Of a stretch of DNA of 64,000 nucleotides, positions 1 through 9,298 are shown piece by piece. Below the pieces are notes generated by a model. The model was given only the letters and a program-made list of their open reading frames with translations. It searched no databases and was not told the DNA's origin. Each line of letters begins with the position of its first letter. Position 1 is the first letter of the stretch. The position numbers and the translations under genes were made by a program. Source of the stretch: Dyella dinghuensis (GTDB taxonomy: Bacteria > Pseudomonadota > Gammaproteobacteria > Xanthomonadales > Rhodanobacteraceae); NCBI RefSeq assembly GCF_003977615.1, contig NZ_RYZR01000003.1, positions 1 to 64,000 on the forward strand. Reading direction: 5' to 3'.

Positions 1-1815
1 ACGCAACGGCCACAGCATCTATCACGGGAACTGGCCGCATGCGGGCATCGGGTGTTTTATATCTCCAACAATTTCGTTGATCACGCCGAGCCCGGTTTTC
101 GGGTCGATCCATTAGACGAGCACGGACGCTTGTTTAGAGTCCAACTGCACCTCAGTGGTGCGCCCGGTATCTATTACGGTGTGCCAGACGAGCCCGCGTT
201 GCAACAATTACGCGCCAGTGTGGGGAGCCTACTGGCGTGGACGCGTACGCGAGCCGCCCTGTCATTGGTGCAACACCCGTATTGGCGGGAGACAGCAAGG
301 ATTATACCCAACCAACGACTGATCTATGACTGCATGGACCACCATGGCGGCTTCTTGACCAATAGCGCTGAGGTGCTCGCGTGGGAGCACGATTTGATGC
401 GTGCGGCCGATTTACTTGTGGTCACATCTGATTGGTTGTTCGAGGAGGCGGGCAAATACAACCCACGGCGTTGGATGGTGCGCAATGCGTGCCAGTACGA
501 ACACTTTTCCGCAGCACCAGATGTCGCGTTTCAGGACAAACACGGACGCGCTGTGATCGGCTATTTCGGAGCGATCGCCGAGTGGATGGATCTGGATCTA
601 TTAGAAAAACTAGCTCAACGCTTCCACGATCACTTGATCTTGCTAGTTGGCATGGACAGCACTGGAGCGCGTGCAAGATTGGGGCACCTGGAGAACGTGG
701 AGTTCGTCGGCGAAGTCCCTTATGCAAACCTGCCGTTCTACTTGGCGGGTTTCGACGTATGTCTGCTACCGTTTAGGGTAATACCGCTGACCTTGGCTAC
801 TAACCCAGTCAAGGTATATGAGTATCTAAGCGCAGGTAAGGAGGTCGTGTCGGTTGAATTGCCGGAGATGCAGCAGTTTGGCAATTTGGTGCGCACCGCT
901 TCCGATCATGCAGGCTTCTTGGATGCTGTAGCGCAGGCTTTGCATCATCGCCCTTTGGCAAGTCAGAAAGCCGACAGGCAAGCGTTTGCGATGAGTCAAA
1001 CTTGGACTCATCGCGTACAGGAGCTACTGCGCGGCGTGGATGCGCTGCCGCAGCCACGAGTAAGCGTGATCGTGGTTACTTACAATAACTGCGGTTTCAC
1101 GAAGGCGTGCCTCCGTAGCTTGGAGTTGTACACCGACTACGCCAACCTCGAAACGATCGTAGTGGACAATGCCTCCACTGATGACACACGCGCATACCTT
1201 GCAACGTGGGAGCAAGCTGGCTCGCAGCGACGCGTGTTACTCAATGCGGAGAATCGAGGCTTTGCAGCTGCTAATAACCAGGGGCTGGCGGCAGCATCAG
1301 GTGATTACCTCGTTTTGCTTAACAACGATACGTACGTGACGCCGGGTTGGATTACGACATTGCTTGCACATATGCATCGCTCCGACACACTGGGTGTCAT
1401 TGGGCCAGTCACCAATAACATTGGAAACGAAGCGCGCATCGATATTCACTATGCCACGATGGAAGAAATGGTGCATGTCGCCGCCGAATACACTTTGCGC
1501 CATGCAGGCAAGCGAACAGAGCTGCGAACTGCGGCATTCTTCTGTGTAATGCTGCGTCGGGAGGTGTACGAGCAAGTCGGCCTCTTGGATGAAGCGTTTG
1601 GTCTAGGTTTTTTTGAAGATGACGATTATTGCCGCCGCGTTGAGCGAGCGGGGTGGGGGATTGCCTGTGCGGAAGACGTGTTCATCCATCATCACCTATC
1701 GGCATCGTTCAACAAGCTCAAGCGAGACACTCGCCAAGCACTTTTCCTGAAGAACAAGGCGCTGTACGAAGCCAAATGGGGAGAATGGATCCCCCACAAA
1801 TACCGTTATGGCTAA
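1..1815 (+). CDS. Two-domain glycosyltransferase (GT4-like + GT2), 5' end outside window
   Basis: This enzyme probably adds sugars to a surface polysaccharide in the cytoplasm. The frame is open from base 1: the first codons read RPQHLSRELAACGHRVFYIS, the typical start of a GT4-like 'RPQHLA' domain, so the GTG at 52 is probably not the start and the gene begins upstream. The GT4-like half covers roughly visible residues 1-340. A GT2 domain begins near 354 (VSVIVVTYNN), with DNASTDD and an acidic NNDT motif at about 441-444. The next gene starts about 40 bp beyond the stop, so co-transcription is likely. Acceptor and donor sugars cannot be told from sequence. Confidence 0.88.
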   Translation, partial: TQRPQHLSRELAACGHRVFYISNNFVDHAEPGFRVDPLDEHGRLFRVQLHLSGAPGIYYGVPDEPALQQLRASVGSLLAWTRTRAALSLVQHPYWRETARIIPNQRLIYDCMDHHGGFLTNSAEVLAWEHDLMRAADLLVVTSDWLFEEAGKYNPRRWMVRNACQYEHFSAAPDVAFQDKHGRAVIGYFGAIAEWMDLDLLEKLAQRFHDHLILLVGMDSTGARARLGHLENVEFVGEVPYANLPFYLAGFDVCLLPFRVIPLTLATNPVKVYEYLSAGKEVVSVELPEMQQFGNLVRTASDHAGFLDAVAQALHHRPLASQKADRQAFAMSQTWTHRVQELLRGVDALPQPRVSVIVVTYNNCGFTKACLRSLELYTDYANLETIVVDNASTDDTRAYLATWEQAGSQRRVLLNAENRGFAAANNQGLAAASGDYLVLLNNDTYVTPGWITTLLAHMHRSDTLGVIGPVTNNIGNEARIDIHYATMEEMVHVAAEYTLRHAGKRTELRTAAFFCVMLRREVYEQVGLLDEAFGLGFFEDDDYCRRVERAGWGIACAEDVFIHHHLSASFNKLKRDTRQALFLKNKALYEAKWGEWIPHKYRYG

Positions 1816-1855
1816 GCGTTGCCTCACCTCTGCAAAAACCTTTCAAGGGGAGACC

Positions 1856-3040
1856 ATGACAAGCCGTAAGCATGTATTGTGCATCGTTGGAACGCGCCCA
1901 GAAGGGATCAAAATGGCGCCAGTGATCGTGGCGCTGCAGCGCGAACCCTGGGCACGAGTATCGGTGCTGACGACCGCTCAGCACCGTGATCTGCTAGATC
2001 AGGTGTTGCGGTTCTTCGCTATCCGCCCGGACGTGGACCTGAACGTCATGCGTGCGAATCAGTCACTGCCACAGCTAACCGAACGATTGATCGGCGCATT
2101 GAACCGTACCTTCGCTCGACTGACACCCGATGTGGTGCTCGCGCAGGGCGACACGACGACGGTGATGACCGCCGCTCTCGTTGCTTTTTATCGTCGCATT
2201 GCGTTCGGGCACATAGAGGCGGGATTGCGGACGCATGATTTGCACAACCCCTTTCCTGAAGAAATGAATCGGCGAATGGCAGGCCACTTGGCGCGCTGGC
2301 ATTTTGTTCCGACGGAGCGCTCACGGCAGAATCTGCTGGATGAAGGGGTCGATAAGGCGCAGATTCATCTCACCGGCAACACCGTGATCGATTCTCTCCT
2401 GCAAGTGGCGGCCTACGATCATCCGCTGGCACTTCCATTGGATCCCTCCAAACGGTTGATCCTGGTGACCGCTCATCGCCGTGAAAACTTTGGGGAACCG
2501 TTTCGCGCTATCTGTCGCGCGATTCGCATGCTGGTGGAAAAGTATCCGGATACCGAAGTTCTCTATCCCGTACATCCTAATCCGAACATCCTGACCGTCG
2601 CACACGATTTGTTGGGTGGCCACCCCCGCATTCATCTGTGTGGCCCGCTGGATTACACCGCATTTGTCGAAGCACAAAAACGCGCGTATTTAATTCTTAC
2701 CGATTCGGGCGGCGTACAAGAAGAAGCACCCGCGCTGGGCAAACCTGTCTTGGTGCTTCGCTCAGAAACCGAGCGTCCCGAAGCGGTGGACGAAGGCGTC
2801 GTGCGCTTAGTAGGAACTGACGAGGTGCGTATCGTGGCTGAAGCGTCTCGCTTATTGGAAGATGCCTTCGCGTATCAGGAGGTTGCGCGTGGTGTATCGC
2901 CCTACGGTGATGGGCATGCGTCGGAGCGGATCGTCGCAGTGTTGCGTCAAGCGTTGTGCGTTGAGCCGGCAAGCGTCTCACCGCGCGACCGAAATGAGAT
3001 ATTGCATGCCACACGCACGACCGCCGAAGTGATCGCATGA
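1856..3040 (+). CDS. wecB: UDP-N-acetylglucosamine 2-epimerase (non-hydrolysing)
   Basis: The enzyme interconverts UDP-GlcNAc and UDP-ManNAc in the cytoplasm, supplying ManNAc-type sugars for surface glycans. Visible family motifs are GTRPEGIKMAPV near the N-terminus, QGDTTTV, HIEAGLRT followed by the FPEEMNRR segment, and TDSGGVQEEAP with the ETERPE segment near the C-terminus. The 394-residue length is close to the family norm, with a short extra tail. I chose the ATG at 1856 because AGGGGAGA lies just before it and the protein motif starts at once; the ATG at 1808 overlaps the preceding gene and adds an atypical 16-residue leader. Its stop overlaps the next start as ATGA, indicating translational coupling. 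Confidence 0.95.
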   Translation: MTSRKHVLCIVGTRPEGIKMAPVIVALQREPWARVSVLTTAQHRDLLDQVLRFFAIRPDVDLNVMRANQSLPQLTERLIGALNRTFARLTPDVVLAQGDTTTVMTAALVAFYRRIAFGHIEAGLRTHDLHNPFPEEMNRRMAGHLARWHFVPTERSRQNLLDEGVDKAQIHLTGNTVIDSLLQVAAYDHPLALPLDPSKRLILVTAHRRENFGEPFRAICRAIRMLVEKYPDTEVLYPVHPNPNILTVAHDLLGGHPRIHLCGPLDYTAFVEAQKRAYLILTDSGGVQEEAPALGKPVLVLRSETERPEAVDEGVVRLVGTDEVRIVAEASRLLEDAFAYQEVARGVSPYGDGHASERIVAVLRQALCVEPASVSPRDRNEILHATRTTAEVIA

Positions 3041-4398
3041 TGCACTCAAGCGATGCAGCAGTACGCGAAGATCGTCCACTGATTCGTGCGAGCGGCATCG
3101 GCAAGCGCTATGTAAGCTACGCGCATCCTCATCATCGTCTTCTTCAAGCGTTTGGTGTGCATCGCTACGCCAAGGAATTTTGGGCGCTGCAAGATATTAA
3201 CCTGGAGGTCTGGCCTGGCGAGACCATCGGCATCATAGGTTGCAACGGCGCTGGAAAATCCACACTCTTGCAGATCCTATGCGGGTTGATACCGCCAACG
3301 ACCGGGGCGTTGGAAGTCAATGCGCGGGTAGCAGGATTGCTAGAGCTTGGCGCAGGTTTCAACCCGGAATTTACTGGCCTTGAAAACGTCTATTTCAAGG
3401 CGGGTTTATTGGGCATGACGCGTGCGCAGGTGGCGGAGCTATTAGATACCATCTTGGCATTTGCTGAAATTGGCGACTTCATTCATCAGCCGGTTAAAAC
3501 GTATTCAAGTGGTATGTACGTACGCTTAGCGTTCGCCGTTGCGGTGGCAGTTAAGCCAGAAGTTTTAGTGGTCGACGAAGCCCTGGCCGTCGGCGATATC
3601 TATTTTCAGCGCAAATGCCATCGACGCATTCAGGAATTGCAGGAAGCGGGTAGCACCTTATTGCTGGTAACCCATTCCACCGACATTGTCGAGCGCCTCT
3701 GTGATCGTGGCATCGTCATTGATGAGGGCAGAAAGTCTTATGACGGCCCCGTGCGTGGCGCTGTGACTCACTACATGAAACGCCTCTTTGGCACGCATAT
3801 CAGGCATGACGACACCACACAGGTGTTGGCGGCCGAGCGTGTGGAATCTCCAGAACGTGCTGCCACCAGTTTGTTGGCGCTGGGTGCCGAGGATGTGTTA
3901 TCGATTCGCAGCGGCTACAACCGCGATGAAATTCGCGTAGGCAATGGTGACGCTCTGGTTGCTGATGCTTATCTGGTTGGTCGTTCGGGCATACCAATGG
4001 TGAGCCCGGGGCAGCGAGTAGAAATATTGGTCAAATACGTTTGCGTCAAGTCCGTCAGCCGGGTAATTCTTGGTATCAAGGTGCGCACGGTGGAAGGCGA
4101 GTTGGTGTACAGCACCAATTCGTTCATCGAACGCAGTGAGCTCCTCACGTACGATGCAGGTAGCGTGATGGTAATGCGATGGGCGTTTCAGGCGAATCTG
4201 TTGCCGAAGCAATACCTACTGACCTTTGGCATTTCACAGTTCGATGCTCAGGGGCAAACGATCGTAGCACTGGATCGTCGTACCGACGTTTTGATGTTGG
4301 TGGTTCAGGGAGATACTGGTGCTGCACAAGGTGTGGCCGATTTGTGTGCTCGCGTCGACGTCGAATCCACGGCTCAAAAAGTCGCAGGGTTGTCATGA
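3037..4398 (+). CDS. wzt: ABC transporter ATPase for polysaccharide export (Wzt type, with C-terminal glycan-binding domain)
   Basis: This is the ATPase of an ABC exporter that moves finished O-antigen-like glycan across the inner membrane. Walker A (GCNGAGKST) lies at about 68-76, the signature YSSGM near 156, and Walker B (VLVVDEA) near 176. From about residue 250 to 453 there is a second, mostly beta domain like the Wzt C-terminal domain that recognises the modified chain end. Its membrane partner Wzm is not in the window and would be expected upstream. It starts inside the wecB stop codon (ATGA). A glycan-binding Wzt usually implies a terminally modified chain, which would suit the sulfotransferases that follow; that link is inference. 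Confidence 0.92.
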   Translation: MMHSSDAAVREDRPLIRASGIGKRYVSYAHPHHRLLQAFGVHRYAKEFWALQDINLEVWPGETIGIIGCNGAGKSTLLQILCGLIPPTTGALEVNARVAGLLELGAGFNPEFTGLENVYFKAGLLGMTRAQVAELLDTILAFAEIGDFIHQPVKTYSSGMYVRLAFAVAVAVKPEVLVVDEALAVGDIYFQRKCHRRIQELQEAGSTLLLVTHSTDIVERLCDRGIVIDEGRKSYDGPVRGAVTHYMKRLFGTHIRHDDTTQVLAAERVESPERAATSLLALGAEDVLSIRSGYNRDEIRVGNGDALVADAYLVGRSGIPMVSPGQRVEILVKYVCVKSVSRVILGIKVRTVEGELVYSTNSFIERSELLTYDAGSVMVMRWAFQANLLPKQYLLTFGISQFDAQGQTIVALDRRTDVLMLVVQGDTGAAQGVADLCARVDVESTAQKVAGLS

Positions 4399-4453
4399 TT
4401 TCTTATCGCCCAGCACCAATTGCGCTAATGCAGCGTGTGCGAGGCGAGCGGCA

Positions 4454-6043
4454 ATGATGGCGGCGACGTCAGAGCCATTTCACCTGCACGCACGTGCAGT
4501 CATAGCGCTACAGCAGCAGCTATGGCTGTTGGCCTACGATCTCGCCGTCTGTCAATTGGACCTTACGCCAGAGCACTCGCCGTCGTGTTATGTCGCTGGT
4601 GTCGCGGCAATGGAGCAGCAGAACTGGTCACAAGCGGTGACACATCTTCGCCAAGCAATACAGCTGGCGCCTGAGTGTGCGGAATATGTGGTGCAATGGG
4701 CCAAGGTGTTGAGCTTGACGAATACGTGTGGCGAAGCGCTACGAATGGCGAATCGCGCTGCCAGCCTCACACTTAGCGATCCATTGCTGCTTGATACGCT
4801 TGGCGTGATTTACACCCGCTGCCATGCGCATGAGCGCGCTGCTTTAGCATTTCGCGAAGCGGCACTGCGCGCGCCGCTCAACGCATCTTTCCGGTTCAAC
4901 TACGCGAACGCCTTGATGTACGCAGGCGACAACGACGCAGCAGCAGGCGAATTGGAAACGGTCATCGCACTCAATCCAGGTCATGGGCTGGCTCATTTTA
5001 TGTTGTCGCGGCTTCATCGTCAGACCACGATGGTCAATCATCTGACGCGACTCCAGACCTTAGCCAATCAGACGCCGAGAGGGACTTCTGCTCACGTGTA
5101 TGCCCATATGGCACTGGGAAAGGAGTATGAGGACATCGGCGAGTATGCCCACGCATGGGAGCATTACCGGCAAGGTAAGGCTTCCGTTCCGCCATTGCAT
5201 GTCAACTCGCAACAGCATGATGATGCGCTGTTCGACGCACTGCATGTGGCTTTCGACGCTCCGCACTCGGAGATGGATGGCTGCCGCACTGATGAGGCGA
5301 TCTTCGTGGTGGGTATGCCGCGTACGGGGACCACGTTGGTTGAGCGCATCTTGTCCAATCATCCATATGTCTACGGTGCCGGGGAATTGCCAAACTTCGG
5401 GCTTGCGGTCAAGCAGCTGTCTTCCACCCAGACGCCACATTTGCTGGATGGTGAGACGATCACGCAGGCTGCGTTTTTGCGTCGTTTGGAATTGGGTGAG
5501 CGCTACCTAAGTAGTACCCGACCCCAAACTGACGGAAAGCCGCGTTTCGTCGACAAGCTGCCACACAACTTTCTTTATATCGGCTTCATCGCACAGGCTT
5601 TGCCGCGAGCAAAGATCATATGTTTGCGCCGCCATCCGCTTGATACGTGTCTGAGTAACTTTCGGGAGCTATTCGTACAAGGGTCGCCGTTCCACGATTA
5701 CTCACTCGATTTAATGAAGACCGGCCACTACTACGTTCGATTTCATCGTTTGATGGCGTATTGGAAACGCCTTTTTCCAGACCGTATTTTGGAACTTAAC
5801 TACGAAGACTTGGTGACGGAGCAAGAATTCACAACGCGGAATTTGCTTGCATATTGTGATCTACCTTGGCGCGACAGTTGCCTTCACCATCATGAAAACA
5901 GTGCACCTGTGACCACTGCGAGCTCGGTACAAGTACGTGAGCCGTTACATCGCGGTTCTATGGGGCGCTGGAAAAACTATTCGCCATACTTGGAAGAACT
6001 GTGCGCGTTGCTGCATGACGCAGGAGTTGTGTGGAATGACTGA
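4454..6043 (+). CDS. TPR-domain sulfotransferase, copy 1
   Basis: The protein likely transfers sulfate from PAPS to a glycan or lipid. The N-terminal half (about 1-270) shows repeated helical pairs of tetratricopeptide type. The C-terminal half is a Sulfotransfer_3-like domain with the 5'-phosphosulfate loop GMPRTGTT at about 287-294 and the 3'-phosphate region LRRHPLDTCLSNF further on. I prefer the ATG at 4454 (or the adjacent ATG at 4457) over the one at 4319: GAGG sits about 9 bp upstream and TPR-like sequence begins immediately. It overlaps the next gene by 8 bp. The following protein is a clear paralogue, so this is a tandem duplication. Confidence 0.88.
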   Translation: MMAATSEPFHLHARAVIALQQQLWLLAYDLAVCQLDLTPEHSPSCYVAGVAAMEQQNWSQAVTHLRQAIQLAPECAEYVVQWAKVLSLTNTCGEALRMANRAASLTLSDPLLLDTLGVIYTRCHAHERAALAFREAALRAPLNASFRFNYANALMYAGDNDAAAGELETVIALNPGHGLAHFMLSRLHRQTTMVNHLTRLQTLANQTPRGTSAHVYAHMALGKEYEDIGEYAHAWEHYRQGKASVPPLHVNSQQHDDALFDALHVAFDAPHSEMDGCRTDEAIFVVGMPRTGTTLVERILSNHPYVYGAGELPNFGLAVKQLSSTQTPHLLDGETITQAAFLRRLELGERYLSSTRPQTDGKPRFVDKLPHNFLYIGFIAQALPRAKIICLRRHPLDTCLSNFRELFVQGSPFHDYSLDLMKTGHYYVRFHRLMAYWKRLFPDRILELNYEDLVTEQEFTTRNLLAYCDLPWRDSCLHHHENSAPVTTASSVQVREPLHRGSMGRWKNYSPYLEELCALLHDAGVVWND

Positions 6044-7646
6044 GGTGTTCGCGAAACCCAATTTTCCAACCGCGCAATCGGGCACTGAGTCGCTACATGC
6101 CCAAGCAGTCGCTGCCTTCAAGCTGCGTAATTGGACGCGGGCAGGGGAGTTGGCGCAGGAGGTTACGCGGCAATTACCCGCTCATGACAGCGCGTGGTTT
6201 ATTGCGGGCCTCGCCGCGCTGGAGTTACAGCACTGGCAATTGGCGTTGATATGTCTGCGTAAAGCGACCGACCTAATCCCGAGTAATGCCGCCTACGCGA
6301 CACAGTTTGCGCGGGCGTTGTCCACTGCCAATATGCCAAATTCCGCACTGCGCGCAGCTAATCGTGCGCTCAATCTAGTACCTGACAATGCTTTGACGTT
6401 TCATACCTTGGCGATGGTTTACACGCGGTGCAATGTGCATGAACGGGCGGTGTGCGCTTTGCGTGAGGCGGTCAAACGCGCACCCAAAAACGCCGCAATT
6501 CATTTTGATTACGCCATGGCGCAGGTCTACACCGGCGATATCGATGGCGCGCAGGCGACGTTAGAAACCTGTTTAGCTCTGAATCCACAGGACTGGAGAG
6601 CGTATGCCAAGCGCTCAAAGCTTAGGCGGCAAACACCCGCCAAAAATCATGTGCAGCAGCTTCTTTCGCTGTTGTCACAAACTCAAAGTAACGCGACGGC
6701 ATCAACCTATCTGCACATGGCTTTGAGTAAGGAATACGAGGATTTGCAAGAGTACGCATTGGCGTTCGAGCATCTTTCCCAAGGTAAGGCGATAGCACGG
6801 CGGGAGCGCACTGAGGCCATCCGTGATTATCAAGATATCTTTACGGCGCTGATGGACGCGTTTCCGATGCGGCATTCTGATCTGGCGGGATGCCCAACGG
6901 CGGAGCCCATCTTCGTGGTTGGGATGCCACGTACAGGAACTACGCTAGTCGAGCGCATTCTATCCAGCCATCCCCAGGTGCATTCAATGGGCGAGCTATC
7001 GAATTTCGGTATCGTGCTGAAGCAGCTCGCCGGCTATGGCAGTCGCCCAGGGTTACAGGTGGAAACGATTGTTGCAAGTAAGGCGATATCGTGGCGGATG
7101 CTTGGTGAGAAGTACCTAACTAGCACTCGTCCCGTAACGGATAACAAACCACATTTTATCGACAAGAAGCCACACAATTTTCTCTATATCGGGCACATTG
7201 CACATGCACTGCCTAACGCACGCATTATCTGTTTGCGGCGAGATCCGATGGACACTTGTCTGAGCAATTTTCGTGAGTTGTTTTCACCGGGTGCCGAGTT
7301 CCATGATTATGCGTTGGATTTACTCGATACGGCGAAATACTACGTCGCGTTCGATCGTCTCATGACGCATTGGAAGCGAACGTTCCCCGGGCGCATCTTT
7401 GAAGTGCAATACGAAACGTTGGTCACAGACGTGGAGGCAACGACTCGAGCCATAGTGGCGCATTGCGGGTTGCCGTGGAGTGAAACGTGTCTGCGTTTCG
7501 AGCACAATTCAGCGTCGGTGGCGACAGCAAGTTCCGTGCAGGTAAGGGAGCCCATTTACCGGGCAGCGGCGGGTAGGTGGAAAAAGTACGCGATGCAAAT
7601 GAGTGAGGTGCGCGCATTTCTAGCGGAGGCGGGCGTTGAGATTTGA
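6036..7646 (+). CDS. TPR-domain sulfotransferase, copy 2
   Basis: This 536-residue protein has the same architecture as its upstream neighbour: N-terminal TPR-like helices and a C-terminal sulfotransferase domain with GMPRTGTT at about 296-303 and LRRDPMDTCLSNF. Long segments match copy 1 nearly residue for residue (for example KPHNFLYIGHIAHALP versus LPHNFLYIGFIAQALP), while the TPR halves have diverged more. The ATG at 6036 lies inside the end of copy 1 and begins with the same HAQAV-like helix, so it is preferred over an upstream ATG at 5937. The two copies probably sulfate different positions or acceptors of the same glycan; this is inference. Confidence 0.88.
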   Translation: MTEVFAKPNFPTAQSGTESLHAQAVAAFKLRNWTRAGELAQEVTRQLPAHDSAWFIAGLAALELQHWQLALICLRKATDLIPSNAAYATQFARALSTANMPNSALRAANRALNLVPDNALTFHTLAMVYTRCNVHERAVCALREAVKRAPKNAAIHFDYAMAQVYTGDIDGAQATLETCLALNPQDWRAYAKRSKLRRQTPAKNHVQQLLSLLSQTQSNATASTYLHMALSKEYEDLQEYALAFEHLSQGKAIARRERTEAIRDYQDIFTALMDAFPMRHSDLAGCPTAEPIFVVGMPRTGTTLVERILSSHPQVHSMGELSNFGIVLKQLAGYGSRPGLQVETIVASKAISWRMLGEKYLTSTRPVTDNKPHFIDKKPHNFLYIGHIAHALPNARIICLRRDPMDTCLSNFRELFSPGAEFHDYALDLLDTAKYYVAFDRLMTHWKRTFPGRIFEVQYETLVTDVEATTRAIVAHCGLPWSETCLRFEHNSASVATASSVQVREPIYRAAAGRWKKYAMQMSEVRAFLAEAGVEI

Positions 7647-7735
7647 TTTCAAGGGATCGTCCAACCCGCGGTAGGGTTGCGCCTTGGGTAGGCGGTTTTA
7701 ACGAAGGCTATGCGTTGATCATGCCCTGCGTCTCG

Positions 7736-8172
7736 ATGCCACGAAACATCTCCGTTCTCGACGGCATCCATGGCGTTGCGGCGCTAACCGTGTTTTCGTC
7801 ACATGCGTCGAACATATTCTTTCAAGGTAAATTCCTAGGATGGATGTGGTCGGTTACGTGTGATGTTGTTCTTCGTGCTGAGTGGATTTTGGATGGCCTA
7901 TTTGTATTTGAATACGGCCCCAATGCTAGATCGCAATAGCGTTTTTTTGATCAATCGCATTGCCCACATTTAACCGCTGTTTGTGTTCGTTGTGCTCGCA
8001 AGTTTTACCGTGAACGCATGCGACCTTCGGGTGTGGACTTACCCAATCAAATCTATCGAAGACGTCATGCTTATTTCAGATAAGTTTGCCGTGCGTGGCC
8101 AATGGAGTTAGACCAACTACTTCTTCCTGGGAGGTCCGCTCGGTGCATTGTTCGCGATTCATATGGGGTAAC
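7736..8172 (+). pseudogene. Decayed acyltransferase family 3 (OafA-like) gene
   Basis: The start encodes MPRNISVLDGIHGVAALTVF, close to the first membrane segment of acyltransferase-3 enzymes (typically LDGLRGIAAL). Near 7855-7860 the reading shifts by one base: the next frame continues with VMLFFVLSGFWMAYLYL, the family's second conserved segment. That frame then meets stops at about 7971 (inside RIAHI-stop-PLFVF), 8109 (QWS-stop-TNYFF) and 8168, after which similarity fades. The family O-acylates surface sugars, so this was probably the last modification gene of the preceding glycan cluster and has been lost by one frameshift and several stops. Confidence 0.75.
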
Positions 8173-8311
8173 GGCTTCTAGAGGAAGCTGCTTTAGCCGT
8201 CTATTCAGATTGATATGACTTATTATCCATGCGCAGTAATGGTTTTCGCGCGATACTAAGACGCCAAAGATGGTGCTCCCCAGGGCACGCACTCTCAGAA
8301 ACCATCTGGCA

Positions 8312-8337
8312 AGCCACCTTCGCGGTGGCTTTTTTTT
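8312..8337 (+). terminator. Rho-independent terminator of the glycan cluster
   Basis: AGCCACC pairs with GGTGGCT around the five-base loop TTCGC and is followed directly by seven T on the + strand. It lies after the acyltransferase remnant and probably ends the operon that enters from the left edge. Confidence 0.85.
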
Positions 8338-9298
8338 GCCCGTGTTGACCAGGAATGGTGGCTCTTTTCTTCAGACGTATATCTTCATAGCTATTTGTTT
8401 AATTAAGGCGACGCTTGGAAAGATTCATTGAATATACGCCACGGAAATTGCGTCGGGTCTTCGTCTTCGCCATGACATGCATATGGCTCGATGGCATGGA
8501 TGTTTGTGCAAAAGGAGACAGATTTTACGTGGGGTATGGAAGGGGGCAACATTGGGGGCAACCAAAGGCATCTAATTTGAGTTGGCCCATCAGCTTGAAC
8601 GACGTCGCCACCAGTAGTCCAACGCCGACGAAGAAGCAGGATTCAGCGACTCACTACCATTTATCCGCGCGTTGCTTTTACGTGGAACGATCGGCACTTG
8701 TTTCTTAAGTGAATAGGAAATTTGGATCGTGGAAAACCTGTGGAGCGATTTTCAAAGGTTTTAGCGTGACTGATGTGCCGCGATAGACGCGTTCCAACAA
8801 AGGATCGCAAGAGATAAATACTCAAAACGCCTCTCATGGCCCCTGCTCAAATCGCGATCCATGACGTTGTGAAGCGTCTCGGCGCCCTGTCGACTGGTTA
8901 AGTGACGTATGTAAATCAAGAGTGAAGCTAATCACACTTTTCTATTGATGGGTCTATTTACCAGGCTGATACTCAGTCGGGGCTCAAAGGTCTCATATGG
9001 TTAGCGCAGGCGGTCATGTATCTCGACGGGGGTCGGGATTTGCGAAGCCATCATCTTTGAGCAAAAGAAATCATTGCCGTATTTTCGCCGTTTCTTGACC
9101 GGAACGGCGATGGCTGCCTATGGACAGGATTTAGCGTGGAAATGCCACGAAAGATGATTTGTAGGAAGGATAGACGCGAGGGGTGTGATGACGGTGTGAG
9201 AAAAGCGAAGTGATATCAACACGCGACGTGCCTGCCAAAAGTCAGCCGGGCGGTGCGCCATCAGATTTTAAGCAAAGTACATGATGGGGATTTCATCC
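8338..9298. other. Gene-poor stretch upstream of the S53 protease genes
   Basis: No supported gene is seen in about 960 bases. Open frames such as 8415-8708 have no family similarity that I recognise and biased composition. The stretch carries a CRP/Clp-like palindrome at 8921-8936 and a 26-bp segment shared with 34842-34867. It is probably the regulatory region of the protease pair plus decayed sequence. Confidence 0.5.
8921..8936. promoter_or_regulatory. CRP/Clp-like binding palindrome upstream of S53 protease
   Basis: AGTGA, six bases (AGCTA plus A), then TCACA: this differs from the classical CRP consensus TGTGA-N6-TCACA at one outer base. In Xanthomonadales the CRP homologue Clp controls extracellular enzymes, so a role in protease expression is plausible. 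The site is about 360 bp from the start codon, so the transcript would have a long leader or the site may act elsewhere. Confidence 0.45.

Noticed and set aside
8415-8708. Open frame of 97 codons upstream of the protease genes
   Set aside because: No family-like sequence, odd composition, overlaps a stretch with decay and regulatory sites; likely chance.
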